A DNA stretch of 64,000 bases from Maridesulfovibrio sp050916235 (GTDB lineage: Bacteria > Desulfobacterota > Desulfovibrionia > Desulfovibrionales > Desulfovibrionaceae): assembly GCF_050916235.1 (NCBI RefSeq), contig NZ_CP104854.1, forward strand, positions 620,001 through 684,000, given 5' to 3'. The translations under genes were made by a program, and so were the position numbers. The notes beneath the pieces were generated by a model. The model had not been told where the DNA came from. It did no database searches and was given only the letters and a program-made list of their open reading frames with translations. This document shows positions 54,329-63,128 of the stretch, one piece after another. Position 1 is the first letter of the stretch; every line of letters starts with the position of its first letter.

Positions 54329-54463
54329 ACTTCATCCGGACGGGGATAAAGTTCTCGCCATTTTGCGGGGAGTTTGTCAAAACAGGTAACTGGCATCAAT
54401 AAGAAAGGACTCCTGTAGAGGGTCGGTGCCAGCATTAAATGTTTGTTGATTTCAGGAGCAGGA

Positions 54464-55348
54464 ATGGCTGAATATCTTGTCGCCGGGCTTGGCGAAATTT
54501 TATGGGATGTACTTGAGGATTCCGAGGAGATCGGAGGGGCACCAGTCAACTTTGCATACCATGCCGGTGCGCTTGGCGCCGAAGCCATTGCCGTGTCCAC
54601 CATCGGCGCGGATGAGCGCGGCAGGCGGGCCGTGGCAGAACTAACGAAACGCGGCCTGAACCTGGAGGCTGTTAGCGTCGATGAAGACCACCCCACCGGC
54701 TATGTCGAGGCCAAGGTGGATGAAAATGGGGTGGCCAGTTACGTGTTTCCGGACAATATAGCATGGGATCACCTGACCCTCAATCCGATGGCCCTGAGCA
54801 TGGCTCCCCTGCTGGATGCCGTATGCTTCGGAACTCTGGCCCAGAGGAGCGAAAAATCCCGCAACGCCATACACGCCTTTCTGGACGCAGCGCCGAGGGC
54901 ACTCAAAGTCTACGACATGAACCTGCGCCAGAATTTCTACACCCCCAAAATCATCAGTTCCTCCCTTGAACGGGCCGATGTGCTCAAGCTTAATGATGAT
55001 GAAATCAAAACTGTTGCCGCCATGTTCGAACTCAAAGGAACCGAGCAGGAAATGCTTCAGGCACTGCATGACCGGTTCAACCTCAAGCTTTCTGTTCTTA
55101 CCCGAGGCGGAAAAGGCAGCCTGCTGACCGGCAGCGGAAGGGTTGTTGAAAGCAGCGGATCTACAGTTGAACATATGGTGGACACCATCGGTGCAGGCGA
55201 CTCTTTCACTGCCGCAGTGATAATCGGCCTGTTGCTGGACCGCAGCCTCGAAGAAATAAGTGAACACGCCAACAGGCTCGCGGCCTACGTCTGTTCCTGC
55301 AAGGGAGCCATGCCCGCTGTGCCTGTAGAGTTCAAACTGATAAACTAG
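54464..55348 (+). CDS. PfkB-family sugar kinase (fructokinase-like)
   Basis: 294 residues from ATG 54464 behind AGGAG. Signature 1 is in EIGGAPVNFAYHAGALGAEAIAVSTIG and signature 2 in DTIGAGDSFTAAVI with the catalytic Asp; EILWDVLEDSEEIGG at the N-terminus is typical of bacterial fructokinases. It phosphorylates a ketose with ATP. Twenty-four bases downstream is a D-lyxose-isomerase-like gene, which can convert D-mannose to D-fructose or D-lyxose to D-xylulose. The pair would therefore channel an aldose into the phosphorylated ketose pool. Confidence 0.9.
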   Translation: MAEYLVAGLGEILWDVLEDSEEIGGAPVNFAYHAGALGAEAIAVSTIGADERGRRAVAELTKRGLNLEAVSVDEDHPTGYVEAKVDENGVASYVFPDNIAWDHLTLNPMALSMAPLLDAVCFGTLAQRSEKSRNAIHAFLDAAPRALKVYDMNLRQNFYTPKIISSSLERADVLKLNDDEIKTVAAMFELKGTEQEMLQALHDRFNLKLSVLTRGGKGSLLTGSGRVVESSGSTVEHMVDTIGAGDSFTAAVIIGLLLDRSLEEISEHANRLAAYVCSCKGAMPAVPVEFKLIN

Positions 55349-55372
55349 ATTTCCCTTTCACGGAGCAATACA

Positions 55373-56044
55373 ATGAAAAGAAGCGAAATAAACGCGCTTA
55401 TAACCAAGGCCAAGGAATTTTACGCCCAGCACCGCTTCAATCTGCCCAAATGGGCCTTCTGGACTCCGGAAGACTGGAAAGGAAAAGGGGACAGTGAAGT
55501 TGTACGCAACATGCTCGGCTGGGATCTTACCGATTACGGCAAAGGAGACTTTGACAGTCTAGGATTGATTCTTTTCACAATCCGCAACGGCAATCTCCAG
55601 ACCGGGGACCCCAAACCCTATGCGGAAAAAATCATGATCCTGCGTGAAGGGCAGCTCTGCCCCATGCATTTCCACTGGTCCAAGCGCGAAGATATCATCA
55701 ACCGCGCAGGCGGCAATCTGGTCATCAAGCTGTACGGCTCGGATGAAAATGAAAATCTTTCAGACAAGCCGCTGGATGTAAGTGTTGACGGATTCGTGCG
55801 CACCATCGAACCGGGCGGCGAGATTGTGCTTGAACCGGGCGAGAGCATCTGCCTTGAACCGGGCATGTACCATTGTTTCTACTGCCAGAAAGGCACAGGC
55901 GATGTACTCGTGGGGGAAGTAAGTGCGGTGAATGACGACAACATAGACAACCGCTTTGAAGAACCCATGCCGCGCTTCCCGAAAGTGGATGAAGATGAAA
56001 AACCAATCCACCTGCTGGTCACCGATTACGCAAAGTTTGTATAG
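55373..56044 (+). CDS. D-lyxose isomerase-like cupin protein
   Basis: 223 residues, ATG 55373 after CACGGAG. It matches the D-lyxose ketol-isomerase family (DUF1498): KEFYAQHRFNLPKWAFWTPEDW, ILREGQLCPMHFHWSKREDIINRAGGNL with the H-x-H...E metal ligands, and a second metal region EPGESICLEPGMYHCFYC. These enzymes use Mn2+ to isomerise D-lyxose/D-xylulose and D-mannose/D-fructose. Co-transcribed with the fructokinase-like kinase. The substrate in this organism cannot be decided from sequence. Confidence 0.88.
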   Translation: MKRSEINALITKAKEFYAQHRFNLPKWAFWTPEDWKGKGDSEVVRNMLGWDLTDYGKGDFDSLGLILFTIRNGNLQTGDPKPYAEKIMILREGQLCPMHFHWSKREDIINRAGGNLVIKLYGSDENENLSDKPLDVSVDGFVRTIEPGGEIVLEPGESICLEPGMYHCFYCQKGTGDVLVGEVSAVNDDNIDNRFEEPMPRFPKVDEDEKPIHLLVTDYAKFV

Positions 56045-56070
56045 ATGCCCCCGGCGGCCCTCCGGGGGCC
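56045..56070 (+). terminator. GC-rich repeat/hairpin after the lyxose isomerase gene
   Basis: ATGCCCCCGGCGGCC opens a perfect 8-bp hairpin GCCCCCGG / CCGGGGGC just past the stop codon. The ATGCC(T/C)CCGGCGGCC unit recurs at 56278-56292 (inverted) and 60751-60765, so this is a dispersed repeat that may act as a terminator. Confidence 0.6.
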
Positions 56071-56239
56071 AAAGGGAAAACTTTTATTAAGGCTTCGCCG
56101 CTTCGCATGACCAATTGTAATTGTATAATGTAAATCGCAACAAAATCAGCCCGCAGGGTGCCGGAAACATTCTCTGGTGAAATAGTCAGGCTTACCGCGC
56201 TACAGGCGAAACCCCGTTAAAAGTTTTTGAAGGGGGAGT

Positions 56240-56292
56240 CCAGAGGGGGAAACTTTTTACCAAAAGTTTCCCCCTCTGGCCGCCGGAGGCAT
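56240..56292 (-). terminator. Terminator plus inverted dispersed repeat after the decarboxylase gene
   Basis: Perfect 18-bp arms (56240-56257 and 56262-56279) with a 4-base loop lie 21 bases past the stop of the minus-strand gene at 56300. The repeat unit GGCCGCCGGAGGCAT overlaps at 56278-56292. Confidence 0.75.
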
Positions 56293-56299
56293 CCCCAAA

Positions 56300-57652
56300 T
56301 TACTTCTTCGTCTTCCTGACGGTTGCCAGCTTTGAGCGAACCGGAATATTGGAAGATTCCAGACCGGGCTTCTGCCCGTGCAGGTCGAAATCAAGTTCCA
56401 CTCCGGGACGGAAAATCAGTGTGTGGGTTGATCCGCCGAAATGGAACATTCCGAGCTGGTCGCCCTTCTCCACATGCTGCCCTTCGTAAACGGTTATCTC
56501 GTTGGACGAAACTTCAGCCATACCTACGTAGAGGATCGCCATCAGGCCGATGTCGGGATTGTCGGCTTCAATGCAGATGAGTCCCCGCGCCGCCACCTGT
56601 GTGATGTATCCCTGAGACTCGTTCGGTCCTGACGGGTCAAACCCCATACTCTGGGCCTCGGCATAGTACGAGCCGTCAAGAATCTGCGTTTTCACGATCT
56701 TTCCGCTTACCGGGCTGTGCCAACGGTGATAGCTGAGCGCACTCAGGAAGGCCTGATATACGGTTCCGCCTTCAAACTGCCGGGCCAGTTCCTCGTCGCC
56801 CAGCATATGGGTTAGGGAATACGGCTGGGCCTTGATCCAGAATTTGTCGCGCAGTTTGACATCGCGCACCAGTCTGTACGGCGCTGATTCACAGGAATTG
56901 GCTATAATTGAGTTGTCGCCGGGGGAAGCCACAGGACGACGCCCCTCGCGGAAAACGCGGGTGAAAAAGTCGTCCCAGGATTTAAATCCATAGTATGGCA
57001 GCTTGGGATCACAGACAAAATCATCCACGAAGGTAGGCATGGCAGCTTTGGCGTCGCGCCCGAACCAGCCGTTTTCGGGATCATCACTTAGCACGTAGCG
57101 CGAGTCAGCCGATCCGAGGAAGACAGCCCACTGGGTGAGAATCTTCTTCAACTGACGGTTTACCATGGGATTCAGGAAGGCAGCAGCTCCGGCAGGAGTT
57201 CCCATGGGCCAATCCAGAATGGCATTGATGGGGAAGCCCACAAGACCGGTCTTATTGAATTCCGGTGCCCTGGTAAGAATCGTATTCATGAGCTGAAGCA
57301 TGTGCCGGTAATCCCTGACCTGCGTTTTACCGGTAGGGTCCTTGTCATAAGGAGGCTTATTGGGTACCTGCTTGAACATCTCGGTAAAAAGCATGAAGAG
57401 AACCGGATCATTCTCAATCATATCCTTGAATTCCTGAAGTACCGGCAGAAGCCGGACAGACCCTGCCGCATCACTCTCGCTGATCAGTTCAGACTTCCAC
57501 TCATCCAATGTTTTCTGATCAGATGGAAGCCATTTACCTACCCTGTATGGAGCGGTCTTTCCTGAATCAGCCTGCGCCGACCATGCTCCAAACACAAGCC
57601 CTGCAGCCAGCAGCAAAACCAATACTCCCGTCAACAACACAGTCTTTTTCAT
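56300..57652 (-). CDS. Exported phosphatidylserine decarboxylase-like protein
   Basis: 450 residues from ATG 57652 behind GGAGGATC. A signal peptide (MKKTVLLTGVLVLLLAAGLVFGAWSAQA) is followed by a long family-specific region, and the C-terminal half has PSD features: DDFFTRVFREGRRPV, RWHSPVSGKIVKTQI, and near the end GMFHFGGSTHTLIFRPG, where GGST corresponds to the LGST self-cleavage/pyruvoyl site. Pyruvoyl-dependent PSDs make phosphatidylethanolamine on the inner face of the membrane; this one would act outside it. It may be one of the larger PSD-like proteins that act on other carboxylated substrates. No other lipid gene is adjacent. Confidence 0.85.
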   Translation of the reverse strand: MKKTVLLTGVLVLLLAAGLVFGAWSAQADSGKTAPYRVGKWLPSDQKTLDEWKSELISESDAAGSVRLLPVLQEFKDMIENDPVLFMLFTEMFKQVPNKPPYDKDPTGKTQVRDYRHMLQLMNTILTRAPEFNKTGLVGFPINAILDWPMGTPAGAAAFLNPMVNRQLKKILTQWAVFLGSADSRYVLSDDPENGWFGRDAKAAMPTFVDDFVCDPKLPYYGFKSWDDFFTRVFREGRRPVASPGDNSIIANSCESAPYRLVRDVKLRDKFWIKAQPYSLTHMLGDEELARQFEGGTVYQAFLSALSYHRWHSPVSGKIVKTQILDGSYYAEAQSMGFDPSGPNESQGYITQVAARGLICIEADNPDIGLMAILYVGMAEVSSNEITVYEGQHVEKGDQLGMFHFGGSTHTLIFRPGVELDFDLHGQKPGLESSNIPVRSKLATVRKTKK

Positions 57653-57835
57653 ATGATCCTCCACGGATTCGTCACTAACTGAACTTTCACACATCTCACT
57701 CCAATAAGGCTGTCACACTGCTGAGACAATAAATCATATGTATGTTTTTGAGGAGTTCTTTTTTATGATTTTGCCGAGATTCCAGCATCCGGAGATACAG
57801 GGCAATCATCCATCCGGACTTTAAATTCAGTAAAT

Positions 57836-58330
57836 TCAGTCACAAGAGCCATCGTCATTTAGCAATGGCAAGATCCTGTTACCCTCAATCTTAAACAGTC
57901 CGCATTCCTTGCCTACAACTAGAATCCCGCCATCCCTATCTATCGTGATACCTGCAGGATGAAAATCCACCCTGACAATCTCTTTGGTCTGTCCCTTGGT
58001 AGTAATCATACTGACCACACCATCCTCGGTAACAACAAAGACGTTACGCATCCGGTCTACAGCCAGTGCAACAGGTCTGCCCTGAACCTGCCCGATCATC
58101 ACCGGTGCAGATGCCGGGGAAAAGCTGTACACGGCACCATCCCGAACAGAGGCCGTATACAGATACCCTTTTCGATCCATGGACAGACCGACCACCCCCT
58201 TCAGATGAGACTGGACGGAACTCTGCAAGTTTGCAGTAACAGCGTCGGCAGGGATCACCAGCCCAACTGATGCCGAAACAGTTATGACAAAGACCAATAC
58301 CAGATACTTCATATAATGGAAAACGGACAT
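57836..58330 (-). CDS. Secreted partial beta-propeller (NHL-like) protein
   Basis: 164 residues. Signal peptide (MKYLVLVFVITVSASVGLVIPADA, starting at 58312 or from 58330 with a GGGGG ribosome site) and three to four short propeller-like repeats: GVVGLSMDRKGYLYTASVRDGAVYSF, RPVALAVDRMRNVFVVTEDG, HPAGITIDRDGGILVVGKECG. Too short for a complete propeller, so it either oligomerises or is a truncated version. Function unknown; located between the decarboxylase-like gene and the rhodanese gene. Confidence 0.8.
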   Translation of the reverse strand: MSVFHYMKYLVLVFVITVSASVGLVIPADAVTANLQSSVQSHLKGVVGLSMDRKGYLYTASVRDGAVYSFSPASAPVMIGQVQGRPVALAVDRMRNVFVVTEDGVVSMITTKGQTKEIVRVDFHPAGITIDRDGGILVVGKECGLFKIEGNRILPLLNDDGSCD

Positions 58331-58376
58331 TTCAGCCCCCTATTTCATATATTAAATCGGGTGGAAGAAGCATGTT

Positions 58377-58772
58377 TCAGCATGCACATCCAATCGTGCT
58401 GTCGTCATTCACCGCCTTGAGTCCCTCGGTTGCGTAGCCATCTCTTTTCCACCAATCCAGACCTCCCAGCAGCTCCTTGACCTTAAAACCAAGGCGGGCT
58501 AGCTTGAGCGCTCCCTTGGTTGAAGCATTGCACCCTATTCCATCGCAGTAAGTGACATACAGACAATCCATCTTCAGATCGCACGTAGAGTTCTCATCCA
58601 ATTGCCGATGCGGCATATTAATCGCGCCGGGAATATGTTCGCTCATAAATGCTTCACTTGTGCGTGCATCAACTACAACAACATTCATTCCATCGTTAAT
58701 TGCCTGAAATAAATCGGCCGAGTCTATTTCATATTCAAGCTTTGCTTCGTAAAAATTGATTTGATCTTTCAT
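58377..58772 (-). CDS. Rhodanese-domain sulfurtransferase
   Basis: 131 residues from ATG 58772, with GGAGGA seven bases upstream; longer in-frame starts are unsupported. Rhodanese motifs: VVVVDARTSEAFMSEHIPGAINMP and the active-site loop VTYCDGIGCNAST, with the nucleophile Cys in the CDGIGC loop, then GFKVKELLGGLDWWKRDGY. The terminal GCAC adds two cysteines. It transfers sulfane sulfur or senses persulfide. It is divergent from a LysR regulator, which probably controls it. Confidence 0.88.
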   Translation of the reverse strand: MKDQINFYEAKLEYEIDSADLFQAINDGMNVVVVDARTSEAFMSEHIPGAINMPHRQLDENSTCDLKMDCLYVTYCDGIGCNASTKGALKLARLGFKVKELLGGLDWWKRDGYATEGLKAVNDDSTIGCAC

Positions 58773-58857
58773 ACTGTCGTCCTCCATGGTTAGATTCATA
58801 CAATTCCATATGAACAAAAATAACCATTCGACATTCAAAAGAAAAATGAGTTTATTA

Positions 58858-58870
58858 CATGCAATGCATG
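58858..58870. promoter_or_regulatory. Palindrome in the rhodanese/LysR divergent region
   Basis: CATGCA-A-TGCATG at 58858-58870, within an AT-rich promoter region 58 bases upstream of the LysR start and 85 bases upstream of the rhodanese start. It is a candidate LysR-type binding site. Confidence 0.35.
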
Positions 58871-58928
58871 CAAATAAATCATTATGCCCGGCAGGACCGC
58901 TCAGATTATAAGAAAGCTGGAGGATGAC

Positions 58929-59840
58929 ATGGAAATAAGACATTTGCGACTTGTAAAAGCAATTATGGAAGAAGGCGGAATAACCAAGGCTACCCGGAAA
59001 TTACACCTGACCCAGTCGGCTTTAAGCCGTCAACTTCAGGAAGCGGAAATCCAGCTGGGCACAAAAATATTCCTCAGAATAAATCGAAAGCTGATTCCTA
59101 CAGAAGCAGGTGAAAAACTTCTGAAACTTGCCGATGAGGTAATTGAAAAGATAGAGCAAACAGAACGCAGCATTCGCGAACTGGTCAAGGGCGAAGCAGG
59201 AGAAATCCGTATAAGCACGGAATGCTATACAAGCTACCATTGGCTGCCTTCAATCATGCGGCAATTCCAATTGCTATACCCGAATGTAAAACTGCGGATA
59301 GTGATGGAAGCCACCCACCAGCCATTGCAGAAGCTTCTCTCTGGAGAGCTGGACATTGCCATCACAACGGACCCGATTCAGGACAGCAATCTGCGCTACA
59401 TCAAGCTGTTCCAAGATGAAATGTTCGCAATTGTGCCCGCCACTCATAAGCTTGCAAATAAAAAATATCTCACCGCCGAAGACTTTGCCGATCAGAATCT
59501 GGTCATACACTCGCTGCCTATGGAAACAGTCTCGGTTCACAGGTTCGTGCTCGCCCCGGCAAATGTAACTCCTGCCGATATTACAGTACTTCCGCTGACG
59601 GAAGCAGCCGTGGAAATGGTCCGGGCGGAAATGGGGATTGCCGTAATGTCAGGTTGGGCGCTTAAACCATATCTTAGAACTGAAGGGTTGAAAAAGATAC
59701 GTCTGGGCACCAAAGGCTTGTTGCGTGACAACTTTGCAGCAGTTCTTAGTGCTAAAGAGTACCCCGGATATTTTGAGCATTTTATTGAATTTCTTAAAAA
59801 TGAAATTACCATTGGAGACCGCGAAAAAGCGGCTTCATGA
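58929..59840 (+). CDS. LysR-family transcriptional regulator
   Basis: 303 residues from ATG 58929 behind GGAGGATG. N-terminal winged HTH (MEIRHLRLVKAIMEEGGITKATRKL then TQSALSRQLQEAEIQLG) and a LysR substrate-binding domain (GEIRISTECYTSYHWLPSIMRQF ... GELDIAITTD ... LPLTEAAVEMVRAEMGIAVMSGW). The effector domain resembles MetR, a regulator of methionine biosynthesis. A link with the divergent sulfur-transfer gene is plausible but unproven. Confidence 0.9.
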   Translation: MEIRHLRLVKAIMEEGGITKATRKLHLTQSALSRQLQEAEIQLGTKIFLRINRKLIPTEAGEKLLKLADEVIEKIEQTERSIRELVKGEAGEIRISTECYTSYHWLPSIMRQFQLLYPNVKLRIVMEATHQPLQKLLSGELDIAITTDPIQDSNLRYIKLFQDEMFAIVPATHKLANKKYLTAEDFADQNLVIHSLPMETVSVHRFVLAPANVTPADITVLPLTEAAVEMVRAEMGIAVMSGWALKPYLRTEGLKKIRLGTKGLLRDNFAAVLSAKEYPGYFEHFIEFLKNEITIGDREKAAS

Positions 59841-59938
59841 CCTTCCATCTCCGCAATGCAGGCAGACAGGACTTTACAACCTGTTTTTCCGTCCATACAT
59901 TCTGAACTTCCAGCTTACACACTAAAGGACCAGCCGCC

Positions 59939-60730
59939 ATGCAAGCACATGATAAGATTCGCACACTTCTGATAGACGACGAAGCCCCTGCTCTAGATGA
60001 GCTTGGCTTCCTCCTTTCGGATTTCGACGACATCGAGATCGTTGGTACCGCCGGTTCTGCCAGCAGGGGAATAGAGCTGATCGCCGAGACGGGGCCGGAC
60101 CTTGTTTTTCTGGATATTCAGATGCCCGGCAAAAACGGATTTCATGTGCTTCAGGAGCTGATGGAACTGCCCGAGCCTCCGCTAGTCATTTTTGCCACAG
60201 CGTATGACCAGTACGCTCTGCGTGCTTTTGAAGAGAATGCGGTGGATTACATTCTCAAGCCACTTTCCGCAGAAAGACTGGCCAAGAGCATTGCCCGGGT
60301 CCGCTGCCAGCTATACGCAAACTGCGAAGAAAAGGTGGAAATGCCTGACATGAACGCCCTGCTGAAACAGATGGGGCTGGGGCAGAAGGTCCTGCGCATT
60401 TCAGTTGAGGCCAATGGCCGCATACTGCTTCTTGAACCCTCCGACGTCATCCTGTGCCGCATGGAAGAACGCAAGATAATGATCCACACAGCAAAAGGAA
60501 TATTTCCCTGCTACGGGGACAAGACTCTGGACGGGCTGGAGGAACGTCTTGCTGGACAACCGTTTTTCCGCACCAGCCGGGGCGAAATGATCAACCTTAC
60601 CCATGTGCGGGATTTCGCACCGTGGTTCAACGGCAAATACGTGGTAAGCATGAAATATATCGGCGAGGAAGAGATCATCATCAGCAAAAGCAGGGTCAAA
60701 TCGTTCCGGGACCGTCTGGGACTGGCCTAA
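59939..60730 (+). CDS. LytTR-type response regulator
   Basis: 263 residues. REC domain: TLLIDDEAPALDELGFLL, phospho-acceptor D in LVFLDIQMPGKNG, T in IFATAYDQ and K in ILKPLSAE. The C-terminal LytTR DNA-binding domain (about 150-260) has RMEERKIMIHTAKGIFPC and FFRTSRGEMINLTHV. These proteins bind direct repeats two helical turns apart. It is followed by a LytS-type kinase gene and, after two small genes, by cstA. That set is the BtsSR/YpdAB-type nutrient-sensing arrangement of other bacteria. Confidence 0.92.
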   Translation: MQAHDKIRTLLIDDEAPALDELGFLLSDFDDIEIVGTAGSASRGIELIAETGPDLVFLDIQMPGKNGFHVLQELMELPEPPLVIFATAYDQYALRAFEENAVDYILKPLSAERLAKSIARVRCQLYANCEEKVEMPDMNALLKQMGLGQKVLRISVEANGRILLLEPSDVILCRMEERKIMIHTAKGIFPCYGDKTLDGLEERLAGQPFFRTSRGEMINLTHVRDFAPWFNGKYVVSMKYIGEEEIIISKSRVKSFRDRLGLA

Positions 60731-60750
60731 TCCGCAGATTGCTGCAAGGT

Positions 60751-60831
60751 ATGCCTCCGGCGGCCCTGCGTGGCCAATTTTGATGCGCTTTGCGCTTTTG
60801 ATAATCTGATTTCGCCGCCGGCGGCCAAAGG
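60751..60831. repeat. Dispersed GC-rich repeat between the LytT and LytS genes
   Basis: ATGCCTCCGGCGGCC at 60751-60765 and the related CGCCGCCGGCGGCC at 60813-60826 bracket TGATGCGCTTTGCGCTTTTGA. The same unit flanks the decarboxylase-like gene at 56045 and 56278. It fills most of the 158-base gap and separates two genes that are usually in one operon. Confidence 0.55.
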
Positions 60832-60888
60832 AGCAAGCCCCTTTGGAATCCCTATTGGTTTCAGAAATACATAAACCCTACATATAAT

Positions 60889-62625
60889 ATGAATCCAGAA
60901 ACATTGATTATCACCCTTGCCGAACGGTTCGGTCTGATTGTGGCAGGTTCCTTCCTGCTGCTGACCATCACCCCCATCCACAGGATCGGCTTCCGGCAGG
61001 AATACCGGAAGACAAACACTGTCCTCCAGATCCTCATATTCGGAATATTCGGGATTCTGGGAACCTATGGCGGGAATTTCGTATTTCAGTCCGTAGCCAA
61101 CCTGCGCGCCATGGCAGTCATTACCGGTGGGCTTTTCGGAGGTCCGCTGGTGGGGCTGGGAGCCGGTATCATTGCCGGAGGACACCGCATCCTGATAGAC
61201 CTTGGAGGTTTCAGCGCAGTTCCCTGCGGACTGGCGACTATGCTTGAAGGTCTGGCGGCAGGTTTGATAGCAACGCGCCTCAGCAACCGCATGGACTGGC
61301 GGGCCGCGGCAAGTCTGGCCTTCGTCGGAGAAATCGTGCACATGATCATGGTCCTTTACCTGTCGCACCCCTATGACGAGGCAGTTAAGCTGGTAAAACT
61401 CATCGCCATGCCAATGATCATCCTCAACACTTTCGGCGCGGCAATCTTCGCTCAGGTCATCAACATAGTATTCAGGTACGGAACCAAGCAGGATTCGGTA
61501 AAGGCCCAACACATACTCGACATCGCCAACCTGACCGTGAGCCACCTGCGCTCAGGACTTACCCTCGACTCGGCGCAGGAAACGGCAAAGATCATCCATG
61601 CCCACCTTTCCGCTGCAGCCGTTGCCATCACCGATACCGTAAACGTGCTGGCCCACGTCGGAGCCGGGTCCGATCACCATCTGGCGGGCAAGAAAATCAG
61701 GACCGACTCGACCCTGCAGGTCCTTTCCGAGGGTGAACCGATTTTTCTGGATTCCAATAAAAAGATCGGATGCAACCACAAAGGCTGTCCCTTCACCTCG
61801 GCGGCAGTGGTTCCACTTCACAAGAACGGACAGGTTGTCGGAACGCTGAAACTGTACGGGACCAGAAGAAACCAGTTGGACCTGCTGTCCTTTGAAATGG
61901 CGAAAGGTCTGGCCAACCTGTGCTCCACCCAGCTTGAACTGGAGGAAATCCAGATCAAGGAACAGATGCTCGCCCATGCGGAAATCCGCCGCCTGCAGGC
62001 CCAGATCAACCCCCATTTCCTGTTCAACTCGCTTAACACAGTCACCTCCTTCTGCCGGACCAACCCGGACCGGGCCCGGGAACTGCTGCAGGAACTTTCC
62101 AAGTACATGCGCAAGAATCTGGACAGCAGCCGGGGTTATGTTCCGCTGCATGAAGAACTGGCCCAACTGCACAGCTACCTGGCCATTGAACAGGCCCGCT
62201 TCGGCGAGCGGATCAAGGTTGACCTGAAAGTGGAGGAAGAGTGTCTGGAATGGCCCATACCTCCGCTGATCATCCAGCCGCTGGTGGAAAACAGCGTGAA
62301 GCACGGCATTCTGGGCAAAGAAGACGGTGGGACAATCTCCATTGAAATCCACTGTGAAAAAGATGAAATGCATGTCAGCATCAGTGATGACGGTGTTGGA
62401 ATGGACCAAAGCCGTATTGAACGAATCTATGAGCGCAAAAAAATCGACTCCCGCGAGAAAGGAATCGGGGTGCGTAACTGCGTAAGAAGGCTTGAACAGA
62501 TTTACGGCCCGCAGTACCGGATGGAGATCACAAGTACTCCCGGAGTTGGAACGGTAATCAGATTCAGGATACCCAGACTCAGGGGAACATCACAGGTACA
62601 GGAACTGGCTGTAGATTATTGCTGA
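60889..62625 (+). CDS. LytS-type sensor histidine kinase
   Basis: 578 residues. An N-terminal 5TM/6TM LYT receptor module (LILTLAERFG... ITPIHRIGFRQ, LGTYGGNFVFQSVANLRAMAVITGGLFGGPLVGLGAGIIAGGHR), a GAF-like domain (about 220-360), then the LytS/His_kinase domain with AQINPHFLFNSLNTVTSFC (phospho-His in PHFLFN) and an HATPase region (VENSVKHGILG, DDGVGM, GVRNCVRRLEQIYG). E. coli homologues BtsS and YpdA sense pyruvate. It would phosphorylate the LytTR regulator encoded just upstream and so control the cstA-type transporter downstream. Confidence 0.92.
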   Translation: MNPETLIITLAERFGLIVAGSFLLLTITPIHRIGFRQEYRKTNTVLQILIFGIFGILGTYGGNFVFQSVANLRAMAVITGGLFGGPLVGLGAGIIAGGHRILIDLGGFSAVPCGLATMLEGLAAGLIATRLSNRMDWRAAASLAFVGEIVHMIMVLYLSHPYDEAVKLVKLIAMPMIILNTFGAAIFAQVINIVFRYGTKQDSVKAQHILDIANLTVSHLRSGLTLDSAQETAKIIHAHLSAAAVAITDTVNVLAHVGAGSDHHLAGKKIRTDSTLQVLSEGEPIFLDSNKKIGCNHKGCPFTSAAVVPLHKNGQVVGTLKLYGTRRNQLDLLSFEMAKGLANLCSTQLELEEIQIKEQMLAHAEIRRLQAQINPHFLFNSLNTVTSFCRTNPDRARELLQELSKYMRKNLDSSRGYVPLHEELAQLHSYLAIEQARFGERIKVDLKVEEECLEWPIPPLIIQPLVENSVKHGILGKEDGGTISIEIHCEKDEMHVSISDDGVGMDQSRIERIYERKKIDSREKGIGVRNCVRRLEQIYGPQYRMEITSTPGVGTVIRFRIPRLRGTSQVQELAVDYC

Positions 62626-62691
62626 GACCTTGATTTAAACTTATGCCTGCCGTAAATTGTGGACAAAAATCCAACCTCCGGACATGAAACA

Positions 62692-63126
62692 ATGAGCAAC
62701 TGCAAACGATTCTGCCACACGCACATACTGGATTCCTTTGCCGCACGCATTCAGATCCTTTCGGAAACCGTCCACTCCAAATCTCCGACAGGCACCAACC
62801 TGCTCTCAACCATCAATACACTGTTTGTGATCAAGAGCCTAAGCAAGATCGTGATCATGAATTTTTCCACGGACTGGCAGGATGCCGCCTGTGACATAAA
62901 CAGGGACGGGGACTGTGAGAGGGTGCTCGACAAGGCGGTCAGGTTAAGGGATCAGCTGGTGGAAACCCACATGACGCTATGCACACTGGCCTCGCCCTTC
63001 GCGCGCTGGGCCGGACGGAGGCTTACAGGTCCTGTTCTGGACTGGAATGATCTGGTCCTCGACCTCTCCATAGCGTCCGACCCGCACATTCAGAGCTCGC
63101 TTTCCCAGCTTGAGGAGGTGCTTTAG
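62692..63126 (+). CDS. Hypothetical 144-residue protein upstream of the RelE-like gene
   Basis: Start ATG 62692 (MSNCKRFCHTHILDSF); a GTG at 62659 is an alternative. The protein is cytoplasmic and helical, with LSKIVIMNFSTDWQDAACDINRD in the middle and an acidic end. No family recognised. Three bases separate its stop from the next start, and both follow lytS, so the two small genes probably belong to the lytS transcript or to a separate two-gene unit. Its position before a possible RelE-like protein makes an antitoxin role conceivable, but it is longer than usual and the order is not diagnostic. Confidence 0.65.
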   Translation: MSNCKRFCHTHILDSFAARIQILSETVHSKSPTGTNLLSTINTLFVIKSLSKIVIMNFSTDWQDAACDINRDGDCERVLDKAVRLRDQLVETHMTLCTLASPFARWAGRRLTGPVLDWNDLVLDLSIASDPHIQSSLSQLEEVL

Positions 63127-63128
63127 CC

